Assembly: GCA_029255685.2 (NCBI GenBank)
Contig: CM055311.2
Coordinates: forward strand, 53,775,048-53,839,047
Length of the DNA stretch: 64,000 nt
Source of the DNA: Silene conica
Taxonomy: Eukaryota > Streptophyta > Magnoliopsida > Caryophyllales > Caryophyllaceae
Direction of reading: 5' to 3'
The position numbers and the translations under genes were made by a program. Under the pieces are notes generated by a model. That model ran no database searches, had not been told where the DNA came from, and saw only the letters and a list, made by a program, of their open reading frames with translations. Shown in pieces: positions 46,651-57,587 of this stretch; positions within the stretch are counted from its first letter, which is position 1, and every line of letters starts with the position of its first letter.

Positions 46651-49186
46651 AATTGAAATTGTAGAACCTAATGAGCTACTCCGTATCTATATATAATAAT
46701 AAAACACAAACCACTACAATACTACTTTTCCCGCCTATTTATCCACCTTCCAACCTTAACCCACTAAAGATATTATTATAATTAATTATAAAATATTATT
46801 TTAATTATCTTCCTAGAATCTATATCTATATAAAAGTATATAAGAATTACCACCATACATGAATTGGACACATGTCGCTACCACATTAAAAATTTTCCCG
46901 CCCAAATTCCCCTGATGTGATTAAAGTTTTGAAAAAATATTCTCATTGATTAATGTATACAAAATATTGGAAAAAAAATATTCTCACATCACTAATAGAT
47001 ATACAAAATATTGCAAATTATTCTTTAGATATCCTTTAATAATTAATCTATATAATACACTAAAAAATCGACAACTAATCTAATAAATTTACTTTTCCTT
47101 CCCATTTATATTAACTTTGGAAACGATTGTATTATTTTACTAATCTAATAAAATCGACATCATAGGAAATCGGAAGGAGTACTATTTTACAATTGTATTC
47201 TTATCTTCAATATTGTAGGTATGAAATATATTGTACCATACAATTACGGAATTACTTTTTCACATACGGATTTTACTTTTTCACATACATTTTTTCATTA
47301 ATTTTCCATCGTATACCCTTTTTTTCCCCTAAACCTAAGCAAATTAATAGATGTATCTTCTTCCCTAAAATTGAATCTAGTTACTCTAAAAATTTCAACA
47401 ATAATGGATCATAATTCTCCAATTGGTAAATTAATTTAGTTATTTTTGTAATTATTAATATGTTTTATAAAATAATTAGGGTTTATTAGTGAAAAAATAT
47501 TTTTTGACGATATCAATTTTGAACAAATTGAAACAAAAAACTAGACTAACCTCGTGCAAATTGGTTAAATGAATTGCCGGGGTGCGTACAAATTGAAACA
47601 ATTTGCAGGAAACGATTTTCTTGAGGTTGCTTTGTTTGTTCTATTTCTTAATTTCAATTTTTTTTTTTCTTATAATGCTAATAATGGTGGTGGTGTGAAG
47701 GCTGGGAAAGGCAAGTCTGGGCGATGAGGACCAGGGAAGGGCAGGAATGGGGTTGTCGGAAAAAGGGGAAATCAAGGTCGGCCGGAGCACTTGTCGACCG
47801 GAGTAAGGTTGGACGGAATGGGTTGTCGGCGGGAGGTGGAGCGAAGGGAGGTTGAGAGAATTCAATTGGGAGAGAAAAATGACAAGGGTATAAAAGTAAA
47901 ATGTGTGTGTGAAAGAGTAAAATTCGTATGTGAAAAAGTACATCCCTACAATTATTGTACGTATAGAATGCAATATGATTCATATCTATATAATAACATA
48001 AAAAGCCTAAACTGAGTAGTATTAGAATGACACGTGGCGCACTATATTATTGACATGTTGGACCAATTTTATTATTATTTAAAAAAAATAGAAAATGAAA
48101 AGGCAAATTAGTAATCAATATTCAATAGACTAATTATTCATGTTATTTAAACTTTCATTTATATTCCACTTAATAACCATAATTTAGTGCTAAACTTTTA
48201 ATATTCTACGGTTATAAAAAAATTTCATCTATAAAAGAAAATGAATTGATAAAAATTCTACTACCCTAGCAAAAACAAATTAATGAAATTTTTTGTTTAT
48301 TTTCACCAAATTATTTCTTTTGATTTATTTTCAAACACCTTTTATACCATTACTTTGTGGTGAGCATGAAACAAGTAGAGAGAAATGAGAAAATAAGAGA
48401 GAAATAGAAGAGAAGTGTCCAATTTGACAAACATTTGTCTTACATAGTTCGTTTAGGCATTGTGAAATGCTTATGAAGACGTACATTTGAGATCCTCGAT
48501 GAGTCAATATAATTATGGTGAATTGTTGTCATTTTTTTGTGAAATAAATCCTAGCTTAACTAAATTGTAACTTTAACTTTTTAATTTCACATTTTTAATT
48601 GTGATAGTTTAATTAGTTTGCAGATATTTTTAATATATTCATCATTGTTAATGTGTAGTGAATTTATTAATATTGATATTAACAACAAATTACAAATATG
48701 ACTAATGCAAGTTTAGCATAAATATAGTATTATCTATATATTTAATTATGTTGGTTAAAATGGTAAATTTATATTTTCCTTGTGATTTGAGTACTAATGA
48801 GATATATATGATGCATTTGATTTTGTTGTTTTATTGATGTTTTGATGATAGCATGACAAAAATACATTTTATATACTCATCGATTTTTGATAATTTGTTT
48901 ATATTAAATGTTTACTTACATTTTATCCCAAAAAAAGCAGATACTAATGAGTAACATATTTTTTTTATTTTGAATTTTCAATGTGAGAATCTATGTTGTT
49001 TTATCTATTTACTTATCTCATTTGTTTTATTTTTATTTGATTAAACGTTACAATAGTTTAGACAAAATGAGTAAAGAATATTTTATTTCCTTTAATAATT
49101 GATATGTAATTGTTTTTTTTTGAAAAAAATAATTACACCATAATTTCTATCTTATTTTTCTCTATAAATAGGTAATAATATTTGAC

Positions 49187-49190
<4 letters not shown>
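46651..49190. other. AT-rich intergenic DNA with Helitron-like 5' ends
   Basis: Three stretches look like Helitron 5' termini after an A: TCTATATATAATAATAAAAC at 46686, TCTATATAAAAG near 46813 and TCTATATAATAACATAAAAA near 47988. Matching 3' hairpin ends were not found. 47690-47860 is GC-richer with open frames on both strands and no recognised protein, possibly captured sequence. Confidence 0.4.

Positions 49191-49269
<79 letters not shown>
49191..49269. repeat. (CT)n microsatellite
   Basis: About 38 uninterrupted CT units. Confidence 0.97.
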
Positions 49270-49271
<2 letters not shown>

Positions 49272-49721
49272 TTGATTTTATTTACTCTATTAGATATCTT
49301 TTTCTAACGGACTTTTAAGATTTGTAATTGAATAAAATTGAAAAAACGATTACATTGATAACTGAGAATTGATATAACATTTAAATTAAAATGACGAGAA
49401 AACAAAGTGAACACGTAATAAAGTTAACGAAAATAAATCTAACACATAAATAAAGTTTACAACTCATTACAACGACATAAAACAAAACACAGAAATAAAA
49501 ATGTAACCGTTAGAAATAAAAATGTAACTTTAAAAAGAATAAATAGTTGTCTAACTTTGTCACAAAGTTGTCGAGATTAGTCAATAAAATTGTTGAGTTT
49601 GAGCAAAAAAGTTATCGAGCGTATAACAATAATTCATAAGCTCAATAACTTTCCAAGTTAAGATTAGATAAGATTGGATAAATGATAATTAGTTGCTTGA
49701 TTCTGGTTTGCTCTATTCAGA

Positions 49722-49890
49722 TTATAGTTGAAAACCTGAACAAATTACGAAAGAAGATTTTTAATGTAAAAAAAATGTATGGGGTAGATTAAAGTAAGAA
49801 AAACAGAAGTAAATAATTATCGAGTTGAAAACCCGAACAAATTACAAAATAGATTTTTAATGTAAAAAAATGTGTGAGGTAAATTAAAGT
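49722..49890. repeat. Tandem duplication of about 100 bp
   Basis: GTTGAAAACCYGAACAAATTA followed by GATTTTTAATGTAAAAAAA and the ATTAAAGTAAGA phrase occurs at 49722-49800 and 49824-49895. Confidence 0.75.
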
Positions 49891-50388
49891 AAGAGAGATA
49901 AATGATGAAAGAGAGTGATGAGGAATAAGTGTAAATTATTGCTGGATGAATGTTTGGTTGTAAATTGAAAAGTTGAGGAATAATGAGGTGGATGAGTAAG
50001 AAGTGATAATAGAGAGTGAGATGAGGAGAAATATTGGGCATGGTTGGGGATGGTCTAAGTATACATTATGAGAATTGTGGGTTATTGTGGTGGGGTAAGA
50101 TGATTAAAATATATATAAAATTTTACCAAAAAAGAAAATAGGGAAGGTATTGTGAATTGATGAAAAAGGAAATAGGGAAATTATTATGAATAAGAGGGAG
50201 TAACTTGGTTTTAATTTCGAAAAATGATTAATACAATTTGATTAACAATTAAAAATGAAATATCTAGGCGATCAAACGATTATAATTAATTTAGCGATAT
50301 ATCGGTGCTTTTAACGGACGTAGTTAAAATATTATTTGACGAACTGTAACTCGAAAGAAAGTTACTTAGGTAAAAATTTAGCCCAAAA

Positions 50389-50415
50389 TCACTAATTGGG
50401 CTAAAACCCTTATTC
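50389..50415. repeat. Short perfect inverted repeat
   Basis: TTTAGCCCAA and TTGGGCTAAA separated by 9 bases; role unknown. The rest of 50060-51250 has MITE-like pieces, including GGGGATGGTCTAA at 50046, but no gene. Confidence 0.6.
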
Positions 50416-51587
50416 ATTCTCAAATTTGTTACCTCAAGCCTTCCAACACTAATCTTCTATCTTCCTCCGCTCTTCACTTTCTCATATATCACCTACCACC
50501 AATATATCCACCATCTTCATCATCCCTTCTTCACACCTCTTCATCACCTTCTCCTTCACATCATCAAATCGTCACATGTTTCCCCTTCTTCATTTCAGAT
50601 CTATCTTTTACCTTATTTGTTCACCATCATCTCATTCATTCAACAATATTCGTTCATCATCACCATTGTTCATCATCACCATCGTGCACCACCATTATCA
50701 TACAACTTGGTCATATCTCGTTCTCAAGAGGGAGAGCTTCATGGTGATTATTATTGAAGGCAATGTTGCCCAAAAATCTGTCGATTTAATTGATTTTTTT
50801 TGCCCAAAAGCTGTTAATTTATTAAAGATTTTTTGCCGAAATTTTTTTTAATGTAAAGTATTAAGAAAATTGGTTCAAAATATGTCAAAATTGAGGTCAT
50901 TCAATAAGTATTTTAAAGAGTGATTCAATAAAAAAATGTTCTTTAATTTTTTTTGCTCTTTCAATGGTGTGTAAATCTATTTTTGTTTTTGGAGAGAAAG
51001 GAGAAAGAGGGGAAGATACTTGGCAGGGAAACGAGAAAGAGGAGTAGATGCTTCGCTTTTTTTTGTTCTCTCTCATTTGTGTCCAACAACTAAACAATGG
51101 TGCCACCTACTAGGTCATCAACAAGGTCAATACCTTCAAATGAAGGTCACAAATTGACCTCTTATTCTAGGAGGTCACACTAATTTTCTTCTTAATCCTT
51201 GATTAAGATGACCAAGCAAGATCATGACCTACCTATTGACCTTGCTTGGGGATGGTAGTCCCAAGCATAAATGTCACAACCTAACTTAGGTCGATCTTAA
51301 CTCAATCATTTCCCATTACCCAACATTTTCAATCATTTCTTACATTTCTACCCACTTTTCTCTCTCCTGCATTACAATTTTTTATAACAATTTATTAAAT
51401 ATAACTAGTTTAATGTTATTGTAAATATCAAAATGAAATAAAAAGTATTTGAATAATTTATGATTACATTAATTTTATGGCATATATTATTGGAAAAAAA
51501 TATTAAATAACAACGATATAATTTTGAAAAATAATTAGACGATTTCATTAACAATTAAAAAAATATGATTGAAAAACATGGATTCGA

Positions 51588-54500
51588 TGTAACATCCCAA
51601 TATTTCGGGGCTTGGAAGTTTAAAGATTTTAAGTTCAATTTCGAAAATAATTTATATTTTGTTATTTCGTAATTTCATTTAAATAGCTGATTAATTTATG
51701 TGGAAATATTTTAAAAGGGTTTGAAATGAGATTTCATTTAATTGCGTAATTTATGTTTTAGCAATTTAATTTTATGGTCCGGATACGTGTATTTCGTTTT
51801 AAAGTTAATAGTGACCTTGAGTCGGTAAATCTAGCTTAGTCCGTCTTAAAACTCATCTCTTGGGCCTAACTTGTAATTGGGTCCATTCCCTCATCTTTCC
51901 CTCACAAAACCCTAACTTTAGCATCCTTCACCCCCTTCTTCATTTCATTGTTCAAATTTCATAACATAAACACAATCTCCATTTGTATACATTTCACCTT
52001 CAATCTTAAAACTCGCATAAAACCTTTGTTTCTTATCCGATTGAGACGATTTTCGCGCCTATTTCTTCCTCTCAGCGTCCTCCATCTTTCTAGGTAAGAA
52101 TGTCCCCAAAATACTTATGTCTTACCTTCTGGACGTGACTTTAGTGCACGTTTTTCGAGACTTACGTTTTTGTTGGTGTTTCTAGTTGTGGGCTTGGTCG
52201 ATTGGAGTAGCTTAGAGGCGATTCTTGGTGATTTGTGAAGCTAAAAGGTGAATTTGATGAGGAAACTCGACTTTTGTCTTAAATTAAGTTGACATGAGTT
52301 TTTCTTGGTGTTTTGTGTTAATGGATGACGATTTTAGTATGAATATGTTGTGGGTAGTTTAATTTCTGAAATTTACATGTGTTTTATATTAAGATTGAGT
52401 ATAATCTGATTTTTGGTTGCTAATGGATGGAAGTATGTTGTTGTGTTCATTGATGGTGGAATTTATCAAATATGATTGAAGTTAGTTGTTTTTTCATAGT
52501 TAGGTTGCACTTCAGATTGTTTATATTGATTAATTTGTGAAGAACATGAGGATTATTAATTGGTACTGAATATCCGTCACAATTTCAGTTTTGTTCATCC
52601 TTTGTATGCTTCAATGCTTGCTTAATTCATCTTTTGATGCTAGAAAACGAGTCATTTCAATTAGTAGTTTATATGTGATGATGAACACACTTGGGATTGT
52701 TGGGTTTATGTGCTGCTTAGTGTAGTATAACCATGCTTAAAATCGTTGTTTAGAAGTGTTAAATGAAATGTAGAAAGCATAGTCGAATTGCAGGAAATTG
52801 CGTAGGCGAAATGGGGCTCGTGGCCTTGCGCAGGCTACGCCCAACCTGCGCCTTGGCCGTGCGCAGGCTGCGCCTTGGCCGTACGCAGGCTGCGCCTAGC
52901 CATGAGCAGGTTGCGCCATGGGCGTTGTAGGCGTGTTCGTTGCGTGTTTGGGGGCTGTTTTGGGTAATTGTTATTCGGTTGTTTTAGGATGTTTCAAGTG
53001 ATGTTACATGATAAAAAATAATTAATTTGAGATGTATATTTATTTTAATATGAGATTCGTTAATCGAATTTACGTTCGTTTTATGTTAATTAATCACATG
53101 CTTGATAATAAATAGCTATCCGTTGAATTATCGCTAAATAAAATATCACATGAGTCGTAAACATATTGGATATGTATTTTAGGAAGATGGTGAGCTTGTT
53201 TTCATATATTTACCCGTTGAAATGTTATATGATGCTTCTTATTGAATTTTCGTTACTATTTCACTTGGTTAATATATGAGCTTGAGTTTCATAATGTATC
53301 AAATGCTTCTTATTTCTTGCTTTCTTGAATTACATGTTAAGAACCTTACTTGGTATTGAATGCTTGGTTGTGATTCATATGAATTGTATGCTTGTTTGAA
53401 GTCCAAGATATTGGGCGGCACTTATGTCGGGTTCGGTAATCGATTTGAGGAGAAAGTCCCCCTCGGTCGGGCAACCGGAAGGGAAACCGGCTCTCGCCTC
53501 AAAATGGTTTACGAAGTTGGCTAAGTGTTGAATGGATGTATAGGAAAGGGATATTGATTTACCAATCGAGTTTGTTTGAAGTCCTAGAGGTTTAGACGGC
53601 TTTTATACCGATTTCGGAAATTGGTTTGGGGAGAAAGACCCCCGGCCGGGCAACCGGAGGGGAAATCGGCTCTCGCCTCAAATAGTTTTAGAAATTGGCT
53701 ATGAGTTGGTTGCAGTCTTAGAAGTGAAGTATAGAAAAGTAAGTCTAGTTTTAAGTTATTGTTTTTATTGTAACTCATGTACGAACATCTTTGAGATGTC
53801 ACTGTATGATTTATGTGAAACCTTTTACGAGCTGATGTATGACTCGAGTTCTCACCTAACTGCATTGTGCTTCTGGTTGACCGTAGTGGCTTGGTCCTCC
53901 AGGTCAGGTTTCCGGTTGTCTGCCCGCTTTAAGGCGTATCTCGTTCCTTGCTAGTTCGAGTCTTGGAGGTATCCTGCGTTGCTGGTACTTGTCGAATCGG
54001 GGACGTAATTGTTTACGCCTCGAGAGTCTGGCTAGATTTAGACTAGGACATTCTATTGTTGTCGTCCTACCAGGGGGTTGGATAGTCCGAGATTGGAGAT
54101 TTTATGTGGTCATATAGACGAGTCGATTGTCGTCCTGCTTCATAGTACTCTTGTGGAGGCGAGTCATTTGGCTGACCTATCTCATTTGTTGTCGAGTCGA
54201 TTGTCGACCTATCTTGTAGGAGTCGAGTCACTTGGTTGACCTATCTCATTTGTTGAACCGTTGCTTGTTGTCGAGTTTGTTCGAGTCTGTAAATATGGAT
54301 GCATGATAATTGGTTACCTACAGTAGTCGTATGTTAATGTAATGCTTTTATACTTCACATGATTATCGTTTATGTTGGAGTATGTTTATGTGAATATATG
54401 TTTATATGTTTACGTGTTATTATTGACAATAAGTGGCTGGGAGAACCTCTAGTCACTCGCCACTGACTGTGGCGTACATGTTTTCATGTATGTAGGTTTG

Positions 54501-54793
54501 CAATGTTTTGGATGGGAATACTTGAGAGCGAGCGAGCGATGTATTCATCGGCATGACACTTACCTATCGTGTAGCTAGACTCGTTTCTTATTGTTTTGTT
54601 ATTTTCTCGGGATATGCTATCCCAGTTTGATTTTGTTGTACTTAACTTAATTACTTATCTATCGTTTTTATTTTCCGCATGTTTGTTCGTAATTCACCTC
54701 GCATGTTATTTCTAATCATGTCAAAAAATTTAAAGCCACACATTTTTCATGCATTTGTATGTTTACGTTTCCGCTGCCGCTAGGGGTTTTACA
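51588..54793 (+). mobile_element. Solo Tekay-type LTR, 3,206 bp
   Basis: TGTAACATCCC to GGGGTTTTACA with duplication TTCGA (51583-51587, 54794-54798). Shares blocks with the Tekay LTRs in reverse (GTGGCGTACATGTTT near 54470, GAAACCGGCTCTCGCCTC near 53490). Inside: palindromic GCGCAGGCTGCGC repeats (52820-52930), a 176-bp tandem duplication (53395-53700) and GTCGAGTCRNTTG repeats (54110-54260). Confidence 0.94.
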
Positions 54794-54891
54794 TTCGACA
54801 TATAAAATATCGCATACATAATTAAAAAAAACATTAAATTAAAAAATATTAAATACTACGAAAATAATAAAATGCATTAAAAAAACAAATT

Positions 54892-55110
54892 TTAGTTACG
54901 AAAGTTTTCCCAAATATGCTCAATAAGATCATTTTTTGAAGCGTTATGAACGACATGATCACGAATCTCGCCATAAATTTCTACACATTGGTTGACCTAC
55001 CCTTTTATTGACGTATTCATTTATACGTTGGCTTATAAAGTTTTGTATAGATATAGATCGCTCATCAGCTTCAGCTTCCCATTCGTTATCGAAAATATTC
55101 GATCCAGAGG
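54892..55110 (-). pseudogene. Harbinger transposase remnant
   Basis: On the minus strand, DNEWEAEADERSISIQNFIS (about 55095-55035) resembles the acidic N-terminal start of PIF transposases. After a frame change, EIYGEIRDHVVHN and NDLIEHIWENFRN end at a stop (54892-54894), matching the usual C-terminal ending of PIF/HARBI1-like transposases. The catalytic middle is absent, so this is an internally deleted copy. Confidence 0.65.
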
Positions 55111-55637
55111 CAATATTCGATCCAGAGGCAATATTCGATCCAACGGTTATAATTAATCCAACGGCTATATTCTAGCGAACAGCTATATTTTGATTTAACG
55201 GCTCTAATTAATCTAATGTAAGTATGTAACGACTTTATTTGAAAAATTAGTTGACGACTTTTTTCTAAAATATGATTCGACATATAAAAAACGAATATAT
55301 AATTCAAAACTACGAAGAAATAATAAAATGTATTCGAAACTAATTACGAACGTATTCACATTATCACTCGAGACAAATAAATTACTTACGATTAAAATAA
55401 GACGGAATCTTATCGCATCGTGATATTTCATAACCAATAAGAAATTGGCACATACTAGGTCAATTAGTACGTCAATTTTTCACAATCTTTTGATAATTTT
55501 GGTCACAAATTGACCTTTGATAATTTTGGTTACAAATTAACCTTTAAAGTCACAAATTAACTACCCTAATTGCATCATTAATTATGACCAAGCAATGTCG
55601 ATCATGACCTACCTATTGAAATTTTTTGGGTGTGTTA

Positions 55638-56025
55638 GACCATCCCCAAGCAAATGTCGCGCTAATTAGGTCACGACCCATTTTTACTCTTAATCACTTT
55701 TTAATTATCTTAACCCACTTTCACACTCTCAAGCAGAAGGTCATGACCTAGGTCACCAACCTAATTATTTCCCACTTTCCAACAATTTCATCATTTTATT
55801 TCTGGGACAAAAATGAAGTGTTTACTTTTATTTTTCAGTAACCAACCAAAAGATGACACATAGGAGGTCATAGAAAAGGTTGAGGTCACGAGGAAAGGTC
55901 ACAAACCGACCTTTTATCTGCCTTGGTCACGACCTTGTCATGCTAATTTTTTCGCTAAACATGATTAAGATGACCCAAACAAGGTCACAACCTACCTTGA
56001 TCATGATCTTTGCTTAGAGATAATC
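55638..56025. mobile_element. Harbinger/Tourist-like MITE, 388 bp
   Basis: Same family as 41091-41506: starts GACCATCCCCAAGCA, diverged right end, TTA duplication (55635-55637, 56026-56028). Confidence 0.85.
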
Positions 56026-56477
56026 TTATATTAATTCGTCTTAGTTAATTGTTATCTATTTTTATTTCTGGGCATATCACTCGTTTTTATCTATTTCCAT
56101 TTTTTGATAAGATTTATAGTAGGGTGTGATCTGAGTCTGAGCAAGTGGGTGTGTAGCCTAGCATAGTATTCCATTGTGTCGGTGGGAAAGAAAACGTTGC
56201 ACAATGATTAAGCCCAAAGTTTAACAGACTACACTGTCAACTTTTAAAAAAGGTTCAGCAGACTACACGCTTATATGAAAGCCTGACCCATAGGTGCGAC
56301 ATATTTCATTAAATCTTCGTGATTTGGCCTCTTGCTTGGGGTTCAGTAGATCAAGGCTTATCTTAATTGCTGCGGACTACGGAGTACTTCTGTTGTGACC
56401 TTTCCTTGTGTTGTCGTTTTACTTTGGACCATCCTATGTAGGTGCGTTAATTATGTGACCATTCATTTTTATTCTTA

Positions 56478-57552
56478 ACTAGCGTAACAACCGTGAAAAT
56501 TCACGCAGTTGTTTAATTTCAAATTCGAAAGGAAAGGATCGACTAAAGTTTTTAGATATACTAATAACGTATGAGGTGTATATGTAAATAATTAAAAAAA
56601 ATCAAAAGTATATATATAAAATAAGATATATAAGAACAAATTGATATTAAAAGTTTGACATTAACTTGAAAAGTATAAAATATAATTAAAAAATAAAAGA
56701 TTATTACTTTCCAATAAAGGAGATTTTAGTTGGATAATAGAATAGAAATTTCTAGCAAAACGTAGTCCAAGAGTAGACGCAAGTTAATTACTCATAATTA
56801 ATATAACAATATTAAATTGTAATATATATACTGTCAAACAAAGAATATAAGACAATGAACAACACCGAATCGCAAACGCTTTCCTTATAGAACAATTCGC
56901 CCTTATATTGATGCCTGGGATGTTCCGAATTTTCTACAGAGACAAGACGGCGTTCCTCTATTTTTGGCAAGAAAACAGAGATATAATTTCGAAGTAATAA
57001 TATGCAATTTGTTTTTCTGTTAGAGATCTTGTATTTCCAGTAATTTTCCTAGGGTTATTACTGATGCATTTCATCCCATATATATAGGAGAATGAAGGGG
57101 AAAGGGAGGGGTTTTGAGTCGGATTTCTGAAGAGTCGCAACTCTTCGAAATCAACCGCCAAAATCCGTTTTAATCGGGTAAATTACCCGCATAGTCGTTC
57201 GTAACGGCAACTATACCGCGAACTTATAATATAAAAGGCTAGTGTACACTCCGTACTTCCCGAACTAGCTTTATTATTTATAAGTTCGCCCGTCTCTGAA
57301 CCAAGCCCAAATTACGAAAAATGAACCGGTAATTACACTTAAATTACCAACATAAATTGAAGAGTATAATTAAGACGATTTTGTATTTATTAAGTTTAGG
57401 TTTAATAATTGAATTAACTTTTGACTTTTACTCTTATTGGTTGTTTTAACACTAAGAAACCTGAAATGAATGAGAATGCTTCAAAATGCAATTTCTGAAA
57501 TATTGTTGCGCCACGTCAGCATTTGTACATTCTTCTTTTATATATATAATGA
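56478..57552 (-). mobile_element. Non-autonomous Helitron, 1,075 bp
   Basis: On the minus strand it begins TCATTATATATATAAAAG after an A (57553) and ends in a hairpin (CGTGAA-TT-TTCACG), about 9 bases, then CTAGT at 56482-56478 followed by T. Both termini and the A/T target fit Helitrons. No Rep/helicase is encoded; a short frame at 57161-56958 is of unknown meaning. Confidence 0.87.
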
Positions 57553-57587
57553 TTACTTATTAATTATCTTGACCTACTTTTACCTCT

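Larger units (their letters stand above)
51250..55637. mobile_element. Decayed PIF/Harbinger element containing a solo LTR
   Basis: The left part (51258 on) shares CCCAAGCATAAATGTCACAACC with the TTA-flanked MITEs at 41091 and 55638, and the right part (55590-55637) mirrors it loosely. Between solo LTR and right end, the minus strand encodes transposase scraps (54892-55110). The terminal repeats are too diverged to fix the exact ends. Confidence 0.5.

Noticed and set aside
47641..47985. Overlapping minus-strand frames of 101-110 codons
   Set aside because: No domain recognised, two frames equally open, flanked by AT-rich DNA; kept only as a possible captured fragment.
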